DNA from: an uncultured Asticcacaulis sp.
Lineage (GTDB): Bacteria > Pseudomonadota > Alphaproteobacteria > Caulobacterales > Caulobacteraceae
Assembly: GCA_946480125.1 (NCBI GenBank)
Contig: CAMLIY010000002.1
Span: forward strand, 1 to 53,786
DNA length: 53,786 nt
Direction: 5' to 3'
Under the pieces are notes generated by a model that saw nothing but the letters and a program-made list of their open reading frames with translations, had not been told where the DNA came from and did not search any database. The translations under genes and the position numbers were made by a program. Of the stretch, positions 9,610-17,654 are shown piece after piece. Every line of letters starts with the position of its first letter. Positions within the stretch are counted from its first letter, which is position 1.

Positions 9610-10488
9610 ATGCCGACTCTCAATAAAAACCTGCTTATCCGCCTGATCCCGACCGTGGTCGTGGTCATCATGGCTGTCTTCGTAGGCCGTGCCTTATGGC
9701 ATCACTACGAAGAAGAACCCTGGACACGCGACGGACGCGTCCGCGCCGATATCGTCCGCATTGCTCCTGATGTTTCCGGTCTGGTCACGCAGGTCGCTGT
9801 GCAGGATAACCAGACCGTCAAGACCGGAGACCTGCTGTTCACCATCGATCGCCCTCGCTATCAGCTGGCCGTTGATCAGGCAAAAGCGGCCCTCGCCGCA
9901 CAGATGCCGGCCATCGCCGAAGCGCGCTCCGAAGCCGCCCGCAATCATGCACTGGGGGATCTGGTCGCTACGGAAATCACCCAGGCCGGTGATGCAAAGG
10001 TGGCGCAATTAACCGCCGCGCTGGCGCAATCGCGCATAGCGGTGGAGACGGCACAGCTCAATCTCGATCGTACGGAGGTGCGCGCACCGATTGACGGCAC
10101 GGTCACCAACCTCAACCTGCGTACCGGGAATTACGCCACATCGGGACATCCGGAATTCGCCATCATCGACCGCAATTCGCTCTATATTGTTGGCTATTTC
10201 GAGGAAACCAAGCTGAAGCATATTACCTTGGGCGATCCGGTACGGGTCCGCCTGATGGGCGATGATAGCTTCATCCAGGGCCATGTCGACAGCATCGCCG
10301 GTGGTATCGATGAACGCGACGGCGGCTCCGGCCAGACCCTGCTCGCCAATGTCAATCCGACCTTCTCCTGGGTCCGCCTCGCCCAGCGCATTCCGGTACG
10401 GGTGCATATCGACAAACTGCCAGCCAATGTCGCCCTGGTCGCGGGCCGCACGGCGACGGTCGAGGTCCTGCCGAAGGGAGCGAAATAA
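9610..10488 (+). CDS. HlyD/AaeA-like periplasmic adaptor of the efflux pump
   Basis: 292 residues from the ATG at 9610; a GTG at 9601 would add three residues. One N-terminal membrane anchor (about 6-28) is followed by a biotinyl-lipoyl-like half (VRIAPDVSGLVTQV), a short alpha-helical hairpin, the second lipoyl half (RAPIDGTVTN) and a beta-barrel domain. This is the EmrA/AaeA form of the membrane fusion protein family, which links the inner-membrane transporter to the outer-membrane channel. The stop codon overlaps the start of the next gene (TAATG), consistent with one polycistron. Confidence 0.9.
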   Translation: MPTLNKNLLIRLIPTVVVVIMAVFVGRALWHHYEEEPWTRDGRVRADIVRIAPDVSGLVTQVAVQDNQTVKTGDLLFTIDRPRYQLAVDQAKAALAAQMPAIAEARSEAARNHALGDLVATEITQAGDAKVAQLTAALAQSRIAVETAQLNLDRTEVRAPIDGTVTNLNLRTGNYATSGHPEFAIIDRNSLYIVGYFEETKLKHITLGDPVRVRLMGDDSFIQGHVDSIAGGIDERDGGSGQTLLANVNPTFSWVRLAQRIPVRVHIDKLPANVALVAGRTATVEVLPKGAK

Positions 10489-11924
10489 TGCGCCCTGTCC
10501 TTATCAGCCTGCTGGCCCTGCCCATCCTGGCCCTGACGGTAGCCGGCTGCGCCACCGCGCCCGTCTATAAACGGGCCGATGACGCCGCAATCAATCGCCC
10601 CGCGGCCAATGCCGCCTTCTTGAATAGCCAGAATGCCGCTTTCGCAACCAATGCCGTGCCCGGTGAATGGTGGCGACTGTATGACGACAATCGCCTGAAT
10701 GGCCTGATCACGGACGCCCTCACCGCCAATACCGACCTGCGCGCCGCTTCGGCCCGTATCGCACGCGCGCGCATCGGCCTCGATGTGGCCAGGGACGATG
10801 CTGGTATACAGACCGAGATCTCTGCCGGCCTGGAATATGGTCAGCCTGCGGCCCAGGAATATCTGCTGCTGGGCGAACACCTGCCAAGCGATTTTCTATA
10901 TAACGCCTCGGCTGGTGTGTCCTATCAGGTCGATCTGGCCGGTCAGGTGAAATCGGCCATTGATGCCGCCCATTCCGATGTCAGCGCCGCGCAGGCCGCA
11001 TACGACGCCGTGCGGGTCAGCGTCGTCGCCGAAACCACGCGCGCCTGGCTGGATACCTGCGCCACCGGTCGGCAGATCGATATCGCCAAGACGGCCCTGG
11101 CGCTTCAGGGCGAGAGCTCCGAACTGACCCGCCGGCTGGTCAGGGCCGGTCGCGGCGGTGTTTCAGATGTCACTCGCTCCAACGGTCAGGAGGCCCAGAC
11201 CCGCGCCGCCCTGCCCGCCCTGCTGGCCGCCCATCAAGCCGCGCTGTACCGGCTGGCGGCCTTGACGGGCCGCGCCCCCGCCGAACTGCCCGCAGATTTA
11301 GGTACCTGCAATACCTTGCCAAAACTGTCACAACCGATTCCGATCGGCGACGGCGACGCCCTGCTGAAGCGCCGCCCGGATGTGCGCGCCCGTGAAGCCG
11401 AACTGAAGGCCGCCACCTCTCGGGCCGGCGTCGCCAATGCCGCGCTTTATCCGCATATCAAACTGGGCGCTTCGATCGGTTCTGTCGGACTGGCCAGCGA
11501 CTTTCTGCGTTACGACACAATGAAATATGGCCTGGGACCGCTGATCAGCTGGGAGTTCCCCAATCGCAAACGAGCCAAGGCCGGCATCGCCGCTGCCGAC
11601 ACCCAGATCGATGAAGCCGAAGCGAAATTCGATGGCGCGGTCCTGACCGCCCTGCGTGAGACCGAAACCGCGCTCAATACCTATGCCCGCGACCTCGACC
11701 AGCGCACCGAACTGCAAGCCGCGCACAACCACGCCGTTCAGGCTTTGTCAGAAACACAAAAGCTGCAAAAGGCCGGACGCGTAGGTATCGCACCCGTTCT
11801 GGACGCCCGCCGTCAGATTGTGCAGACGGATCAAATATTGGCCAATGCGGATGCGAAGGTATCCGCCGATCAGGTTCAGTTATTCCTGGCGCTGGGCGGT
11901 GGCTGGCAGGTTACAATGCCCTGA
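10488..11924 (+). CDS. NodT/OprM-type outer-membrane efflux lipoprotein
   Basis: 478 residues with a lipoprotein leader ending in VAGC (Cys21), so the mature protein is N-acylated. The two internally repeated halves of the TolC/OprM fold are visible, including the GEWWRLYDD region near the N-terminus and the RRPDVRAREAEL motif in the second half, typical of NodT-family outer-membrane factors. It closes the tripartite pump encoded upstream. The stop is 5 bp from the stop of the convergent TonB receptor gene and no terminator hairpin is visible. Confidence 0.92.
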   Translation: MRPVLISLLALPILALTVAGCATAPVYKRADDAAINRPAANAAFLNSQNAAFATNAVPGEWWRLYDDNRLNGLITDALTANTDLRAASARIARARIGLDVARDDAGIQTEISAGLEYGQPAAQEYLLLGEHLPSDFLYNASAGVSYQVDLAGQVKSAIDAAHSDVSAAQAAYDAVRVSVVAETTRAWLDTCATGRQIDIAKTALALQGESSELTRRLVRAGRGGVSDVTRSNGQEAQTRAALPALLAAHQAALYRLAALTGRAPAELPADLGTCNTLPKLSQPIPIGDGDALLKRRPDVRAREAELKAATSRAGVANAALYPHIKLGASIGSVGLASDFLRYDTMKYGLGPLISWEFPNRKRAKAGIAAADTQIDEAEAKFDGAVLTALRETETALNTYARDLDQRTELQAAHNHAVQALSETQKLQKAGRVGIAPVLDARRQIVQTDQILANADAKVSADQVQLFLALGGGWQVTMP

Positions 11925-11929
11925 AGGTT

Positions 11930-14338
11930 CTATTGACCGCCGCCGTCATCGCCGCCACCGAAACCGCCGCCACCGCCACCGCCACGACCACCACCGCCAC
12001 GGCCGCCGCGACCCTGCCATTGGCCGTCCCTGGGCCTGTCACCTGCGGGGCGTTGCGCGGCCACCGGGCCGAAGGTATAGCGCAGGCCCACCATAAAGGT
12101 GGCGCCAAAATCGTAGCGTTCGCTGATCCCCTGGACATTGCTGGTATCTGTAATGGTGCGCGGGGTTTCGCTGCTCAACACATCGCGGCCATTGATATCG
12201 AGCACCAGTTTTTGCGGAATAAGTTGCCGCTGGTAAGACAGGTTAAGCACGGTCGTGCCGGTGACATAACCCTGGGTCGTCAGTTGACGCCCACGGTACT
12301 GCGTGCTGATGACGAAGGAATTACGATTATCCGGCTTGTAGCTTGCCCGTAGTTTGGCACTGGAATTACCGCTCTCGCGGTGAACCGGAAGATGGGTAAT
12401 AAAGTCGGTGGAATCCGAAACGGCATAACCCAACACGCCACTTAGGCTGTAAAAGAACTTTTTCTCGATATTGCCATTGATCGAGGCTTGAAAGCCGGTA
12501 TCTTTGCGCGATCCGGAATTAGCGCTCGTCGTCAGCAACACATCCGGCTGGTTGGGCAGGAAGGTCGATACCTGGGCGAAATTATCCCGCGTCGTCTTGT
12601 AGAACAATGTGCCGGAATAGTTCAGCGCCTGGGTGGTATGGTCGTATTCGACCTCGAAATTTTCGACCTGCTCCGGATCAAGATAGGGATTACCGGAACT
12701 GACATTCTGAGCATCGCCATAGCGTATGAACGGATTAAGCAGATTGGCGCCCGGCCGCACGATCTTGTGGCTGTAGCTGGCCTTGAGGCGATCCTTGTCC
12801 GTCAGGTTGTACATGGCGAACAGGCTGGGGCTCCAGGTGACATAATCGATTTTCGCCTGGATGTCAGAAGTCACCTGATCAAGCACTTCATGCAGGTTTT
12901 CGACTCGCATACCCCCCTGGATACTCAACTTGCCCCAGGCCTTCTGATAGGTGAGATAGGCGGCTGAGATCGTCTGGTCGACATTGAACTGGTTGGTATA
13001 GGTCGGATTGGGTAGCTCAGGCGTGCCTTCGCCATGGTTGAGCGAGCGGTAATTATAGGCATCGCTCTGGGTTCTCTGAATATCCCAGCCCGCCTGTATC
13101 TGGGTATCGTTCTTCATCGGGTGGGTCCAGTCACCGCTGAAATCGTCGATACTGTTACGGTTTGTGTTCGCCGTGGCATAGAGCGACGGGTCGCGTTGCG
13201 GCAGGTGATAAATTTGCTGATAATCGCGGTCATTGGCCTGATCGGACTGGCTGTGCGCCACCTGCATCTTGAAGTCTTCGCCATCCATGCCGGCGCCACG
13301 ATGGTCCCAGGTCAGTTTGGCCCCGGAATTATTGGCATGTCCGCCATTCCCACCCACCTGCGCATTATCGGAGATGATATTACCGGCGGCATCCAGATCA
13401 TTATATTCCGTCGCCGTATAGCCGGATTGGGTACGCCGGGAATAGTTCAGTTCGCCGGTCAGGGTGTCATTATCGGTCAGGTCATAATCGCCGGTGAGAT
13501 TGGCGGATATATTGGTGTTGCGCGTATTGCTGAGATTATCCTGGGTGCTGCGGCGTGTGGCGCCGGTTAGCGGATCGATGCGCGTACGGTCGCTGTATGA
13601 ACCGGACTTGCGGCTGTCATTGCGGATATTCACGCTGCCATTGAGCGTAAGCTTGCCGATATTGGTGCCAGAGCGGAAGCCGATTCCGCTGCGCCCTTCA
13701 TTACCCAGGTTGAGATTGACCGATGTCTTCGGCTTGATGTGGCGACCCTTCTTCAACACCAGATTGATGATGCCACCGCCGGTATCGGAACCGAACGCCG
13801 CCGACGGATTGGTCATGACCTCGATTGAGTCGATATCGTCAGCCGACATGCTTTGCAATTGCGGGCCGCGATTGTCTCCCTGCATCTGGGCGTTGGGCTT
13901 GCCGTTGACATAGACCTGGACATTTGAATTGCCACGGAGCGATACCGTGCCATCGGAATCGACCGTCACAGCGGGGATATTGTTCATGACGTCGCTGGCC
14001 GTGCCGGTGGCGGCATCCGGGTCTTGCGTCACGTCATAGACGTCACGGTCGACCTTGTGCTGGATGGCCGGCTTCTGGGCCGTCACGGTAATGGTGGTGG
14101 TTTCATCACTTCCGGCGCCTTCGGTGCTGCCGGATGACGTGGGCGCGGCATTTGCCACCGGTGCCTGAGTCTGGCCAGCCGGCTTGCCCACGGGCTTCTG
14201 TGCCGGCGGCACGGGTGCCGTTTGCGCATGAGCATATCCGTTCGGCGTCAGGACTGTCAGAATGGCCGCCATACTGACGGCGCTCAAAGACGAGCCATGC
14301 GAAAAGCGGTAACGTGAACGGAAAGGAGGCTGGGTCAT
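11930..14338 (-). CDS. TonB-dependent receptor with a glycine-rich C-terminal tail
   Basis: 802 residues. An export signal (about 1-38, ending AHAQ) is followed by a proline/alanine-rich linker and a plug domain (about 90-215: DVMNNIPAV, VSLRGNSNVQVYVNGKP, DDIDSIEVMTNPSA, GGGIINLVLKKG). A beta barrel of the outer-membrane beta-barrel family then ends at the strand FMVGLRYTFG. About 45 further residues, mostly Gly with Arg and Asp, follow the last strand. This is odd because TonB barrels normally end on an aromatic residue at the final strand. The substrate is unknown. No copy of the TTGATC-N6-GATCAA box lies clearly before this gene, so it may not belong to the pectin regulon. Confidence 0.88.
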   Translation of the reverse strand: MTQPPFRSRYRFSHGSSLSAVSMAAILTVLTPNGYAHAQTAPVPPAQKPVGKPAGQTQAPVANAAPTSSGSTEGAGSDETTTITVTAQKPAIQHKVDRDVYDVTQDPDAATGTASDVMNNIPAVTVDSDGTVSLRGNSNVQVYVNGKPNAQMQGDNRGPQLQSMSADDIDSIEVMTNPSAAFGSDTGGGIINLVLKKGRHIKPKTSVNLNLGNEGRSGIGFRSGTNIGKLTLNGSVNIRNDSRKSGSYSDRTRIDPLTGATRRSTQDNLSNTRNTNISANLTGDYDLTDNDTLTGELNYSRRTQSGYTATEYNDLDAAGNIISDNAQVGGNGGHANNSGAKLTWDHRGAGMDGEDFKMQVAHSQSDQANDRDYQQIYHLPQRDPSLYATANTNRNSIDDFSGDWTHPMKNDTQIQAGWDIQRTQSDAYNYRSLNHGEGTPELPNPTYTNQFNVDQTISAAYLTYQKAWGKLSIQGGMRVENLHEVLDQVTSDIQAKIDYVTWSPSLFAMYNLTDKDRLKASYSHKIVRPGANLLNPFIRYGDAQNVSSGNPYLDPEQVENFEVEYDHTTQALNYSGTLFYKTTRDNFAQVSTFLPNQPDVLLTTSANSGSRKDTGFQASINGNIEKKFFYSLSGVLGYAVSDSTDFITHLPVHRESGNSSAKLRASYKPDNRNSFVISTQYRGRQLTTQGYVTGTTVLNLSYQRQLIPQKLVLDINGRDVLSSETPRTITDTSNVQGISERYDFGATFMVGLRYTFGPVAAQRPAGDRPRDGQWQGRGGRGGGGRGGGGGGGFGGGDDGGGQ

Positions 14339-14554
14339 AGATATGGCCGTTTGATTGAAATTTGTTGATCATGTACGCATTTGACTTCACGCATACCAGA
14401 CTATAATCCGTCGCACTCCCATCGAACTATCGACAAATAAGCATATAGATTTGAGTTTGTTGTAAAAAAGTCGCGGATCTGCGTTCTCTGTCGGGATGGC
14501 GGCATGTTTATCAATACAAAGTAGTGGCACTGACCCGTCATTTTTGCCTATACT

Positions 14555-14572
14555 TTGATCGAAAATGATCAA
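14555..14572. promoter_or_regulatory. Pectin/rhamnose box 1, perfect match
   Basis: TTGATC-GAAAAT-GATCAA, a perfect 6-bp-arm palindrome with a 6-bp spacer, ends 25 bp before the ATG of the sialate-type esterase gene. It is the best copy of a motif repeated before other pectin and rhamnose genes in the window. The position fits a repressor site at the promoter. Confidence 0.65.
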
Positions 14573-14597
14573 TTTAAAACAAGCGGAAACATAGCCC

Positions 14598-16070
14598 ATG
14601 GCCATCAAGCCATACAAAATCACCCTCATCACCGCAGTTGTGGCCTGCCTCGCGCCGGCGGTCGGATACGCAGAGGTTCGCCTCCCTCACATTCTTTCCG
14701 ATCATATGGTGTTGCAAGCAGGCCAGCCCTTGCCGGTCTGGGGCTGGGCAGATCCAGGCGAGACAATCACGGTTCGTTTCGCCAAACAGGTCAGACACAT
14801 CCGTGCCGGCAGTAACGGTCACTGGCAGATTACGCTCACACCCGTTGAGCGATCGGACACGCCCCAGGAAATGAAAGTATCTGGCGCGCATAGTACTTTA
14901 GATGTCAGGGATGTACTGGTCGGCGAAGTCTGGCTGGCCTCCGGACAGTCAAATATGGAAAAGCCGGTCGGCGACCAGCCCGGCCAAAAGCCAACCTTTA
15001 ATGCCGAATCCGAACTGGCCGCCGCCGATCATCCTGATCTGCGCCTCTTCAAGGTTAAGCGCGCACGCAGCGATACGCCGGCCGAGGACGTGGAAGGCGA
15101 ATGGGTGCGCTGCGACCCCACCTCGCTGGAGGCCAGCAAGTTTTCAGCGGCCGGTTACTTTTTTGGCCGCAAACTGCAAGCAAGCCTGGCCACGCCTGTG
15201 GGCATGATCGATTCCACCTGGGGCGGCACGCGTATCGAACTGTGGACGCCTGGCCAGGCCTTTGCCACAGTGCCCACACTGACCGCCTACGCCGAAGCCG
15301 CGAAGACGCCGGGTAAGCAAATTGACGGGACTAAATTGTCCACGCTTTACAATGCCATGGTCGCGCCACTTGTGCCTTACCGGATTAAGGGCCTGATCTG
15401 GTATCAGGGCGAAAGCAACCTGATCGATGTGGTTGACGGTTCTATCTATGCTGACAAGATGACGGCCCTGGTCGATGGCTGGCGGGCTCAGTGGGGCCAG
15501 ATGTTTCCGGTATATTACGTGCAGATCGCCCCCTATCTCTACCACCTGCATTTCAATACAACGGTCGTCTCTTCCCAATCCGAACCAGTCATATGGGAAG
15601 CGCAGTCGGCGGCCCTGCGCCTACCCAAAACCGGCATGGTCGTGACCACGGATCTCGTCGACGACCTGTTCGATATTCATCCGCGCGACAAGAAGACGGT
15701 CGGCGAACGCCTGGCCAATCTGGCCTTGAGCCGTGATTATGGTCAGACGGGTCTGGCGACCTGGGGCCCCGTTTTCGCCGCTGTCCGTTTCGACGCCGAT
15801 AAGGCCATTCTGCGTTTTGATCACGCCCAAGGCCTCACAACCCGAGACAAAAAGACGCCGGACTGGTTTACAATTGCGGGTCCGGATGGCGTCTATTATG
15901 CCGCCAGGGCCACGATCGATGGTGATCGCATCATCGTTTCAAGCCCGCACGTCGCCGCACCGGTGCATGTGCGATTTGCCTGGGACGAAGGCGCACAGCC
16001 CAATCTTATAAATGGCGACGGGCTGCCAGCCTCCCCCTTCCGGACAGATAATCCGTTCGGCGCGCCGTAA
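14598..16070 (+). CDS. Secreted SGNH esterase of the sialate O-acetylesterase family
   Basis: 490 residues with a signal peptide ending VGYA (about residue 25). The N-terminal beta region (LPHILSDHMVLQ, PVWGWADPGE) and the catalytic ASGQSNM motif (Ser118) identify the sialate-O-acetylesterase family. The closing Asp/His region is probably around DIHPRDKK. In pectin loci such enzymes remove O-acetyl groups from glycans before lyases and glycosidases act; sialic acid is an unlikely substrate here. The perfect regulatory box just upstream links it to the rhamnogalacturonan genes. Its stop is 1 bp from the stop of the convergent Sel1-repeat gene. Confidence 0.9.
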   Translation: MAIKPYKITLITAVVACLAPAVGYAEVRLPHILSDHMVLQAGQPLPVWGWADPGETITVRFAKQVRHIRAGSNGHWQITLTPVERSDTPQEMKVSGAHSTLDVRDVLVGEVWLASGQSNMEKPVGDQPGQKPTFNAESELAAADHPDLRLFKVKRARSDTPAEDVEGEWVRCDPTSLEASKFSAAGYFFGRKLQASLATPVGMIDSTWGGTRIELWTPGQAFATVPTLTAYAEAAKTPGKQIDGTKLSTLYNAMVAPLVPYRIKGLIWYQGESNLIDVVDGSIYADKMTALVDGWRAQWGQMFPVYYVQIAPYLYHLHFNTTVVSSQSEPVIWEAQSAALRLPKTGMVVTTDLVDDLFDIHPRDKKTVGERLANLALSRDYGQTGLATWGPVFAAVRFDADKAILRFDHAQGLTTRDKKTPDWFTIAGPDGVYYAARATIDGDRIIVSSPHVAAPVHVRFAWDEGAQPNLINGDGLPASPFRTDNPFGAP

Positions 16071-16071
16071 G

Positions 16072-17619
16072 CTAGCCAACCGCTTTAGGCGCAGGGTTCA
16101 GAATCGCTTCGGCTTTCGCGCGGTCACTGGCAGAAAGTTTTGGTTCAACCGCCGTCGCAGCCGCTGCGGCCTTATCCATACCGGTCTCCTGTGCCAGTTT
16201 CAGCCAGACATAGGCCAGCATCATGTTTTTCTCGCCGCCCTGCCCGTTGGCCAGCATGGCGCCAAGATTGTACATGGCATCCGGCTGCCCCTGCCGGGCG
16301 GCCAGGTCAAACCATTTGCGCGCCATTACCAGATCCTGGCTTACAACTTCGCCAGTATAGAACATAAGACCGATGGCGTCCTCAGCATCGGGTTGCCCCT
16401 TGAGCGCCGCCTCCTTGTAATAAACTACCGCCTTTTGCGCGTCATGCGGCAAAACATCGCCAAGATCGTACATATTACCAACGGCATAGAGCGCGTCGAC
16501 ATGACCGCGCTTCGCTGCCTCCAGTAACCATTGCGCGCCTAGTTTCGAATCTTCCGGGACGCCATCTTCACCACTTAGATAAAGTTCGCCCAAACCGTAC
16601 ATTGACGGGGCATAGCCGGCCGTCGCGGCTTTCTTATAATAAGACAGGGCTTTGGATTTAGCCTTTTCACCCGCATAGCCATATTCATAAATCTGCCCGA
16701 CGGTATGAGTGGCCGGCATATATCCGAAGCTGTCCGCCTTCACATACCAGCGCTTAGCCTCCGCCGCATCTCGCGGTACACCTAAGCCCGTCATATAAAT
16801 CTTGGCAAGGGTCATCGCCGCATCAATGCGCGTATTCATATAGGTCGGATCGTCGGGATTGAAACGCAAAACATCACGGGGCTCGAAACGCGCTTCTGTC
16901 ACCTTGCGTAGCCAGACGATCGCCTGGGATGTATCCCGTTTCGTGCCCATGCCCGCCAGATACATCTTGCCTTCCATCAGGGCGGCGGAATCGTAACCCA
17001 TCTTGCTGTAGGACTTGCGGAACAGGTCCAGAGCCTTGGAATAGTCTCGCGCATCGAAAGCGGCAAAGGCCACTTTCAGCGATGTGTCGGTGCGGGCGAT
17101 ATAGCTGCGACCCGCCGCGAACGCCTTGTCGCCAGGGCCACAAGCGCTACTACCGGCGCCGTCAATTGGCCGGCCATTATTATCCGTGTCCCCTACCTGC
17201 ATTCCGGGCAGGGCATTATGATCAGCAGCGTTTTCCTCTGACGCATTGCCGAACGGCGAATTGTCCTTGAAGCGTACGCCCGCTTCATTGGCGCCGGAAC
17301 TGTCATTCATCGAACCGGCCGTGGTCGAGGTATAGTCGCCATAAAAGGATTTGAGATAATCCTGAACTATCTTCTCATTGGCAGGATCGTAATTGTTCAT
17401 GAAACCGCAGGAATCGGCATCATGGGTTTCGATATGGGTAATGGTTGGATCGCCGCTTTCGCGTTTCTTGCCAAATACGGTCACGGTTTGCGACGTCGTG
17501 TCGTCCGCCGCCAGGTTACTGTCCGGCACGTTTGTTTGTGCTTTACTGACGCCAACGCCCGTCACCGCCATCAGGCACACCAACCCGACCGCCATATGCC
17601 ATCTACGAACCGATACCAT
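16072..17619 (-). CDS. Secreted Sel1-repeat (TPR-like) protein
   Basis: 515 residues with a signal peptide (about 1-28, ending KAQ). Residues 30-170 are low-complexity and unassigned. From about 185 on there is a run of Sel1-like repeats, for example GLGVPRDAAEAKRWY, GYAPSMYGLGELYLSGEDG, GQPDAEDAIGLMFYTGE and GQPDAMYNLGAMLANG. Sel1 repeats form alpha-alpha solenoids for protein-protein contacts. The gene lies 35 bp downstream of the 1269-aa LamG gene on the same strand, so it may be its operon partner. No enzymatic motif is seen. A strong AGGGGG ribosome site supports the start. Confidence 0.85.
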   Translation of the reverse strand: MVSVRRWHMAVGLVCLMAVTGVGVSKAQTNVPDSNLAADDTTSQTVTVFGKKRESGDPTITHIETHDADSCGFMNNYDPANEKIVQDYLKSFYGDYTSTTAGSMNDSSGANEAGVRFKDNSPFGNASEENAADHNALPGMQVGDTDNNGRPIDGAGSSACGPGDKAFAAGRSYIARTDTSLKVAFAAFDARDYSKALDLFRKSYSKMGYDSAALMEGKMYLAGMGTKRDTSQAIVWLRKVTEARFEPRDVLRFNPDDPTYMNTRIDAAMTLAKIYMTGLGVPRDAAEAKRWYVKADSFGYMPATHTVGQIYEYGYAGEKAKSKALSYYKKAATAGYAPSMYGLGELYLSGEDGVPEDSKLGAQWLLEAAKRGHVDALYAVGNMYDLGDVLPHDAQKAVVYYKEAALKGQPDAEDAIGLMFYTGEVVSQDLVMARKWFDLAARQGQPDAMYNLGAMLANGQGGEKNMMLAYVWLKLAQETGMDKAAAAATAVEPKLSASDRAKAEAILNPAPKAVG

Positions 17620-17654
17620 GGGAACCCCCTTTGTTTTTTATAAACGACTAAGTA

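Noticed and set aside
14555..14572. GATC-containing palindromes as adenine-methylation or replication-control sites
   Set aside because: The fixed 6-bp spacing and placement only before pectin/rhamnose genes fit an operator better, and alphaproteobacteria mainly use GANTC methylation.
14387..14632. 81-aa frame in the region between the TonB receptor and the sialate-type esterase
   Set aside because: It crosses the perfect regulatory box and the esterase start, and has no ribosome site or recognisable feature.
14598..16070. Role in true sialic acid metabolism
   Set aside because: The family name suggests it, but there are no sialate lyase, kinase or transporter genes; the context is pectin deacetylation.
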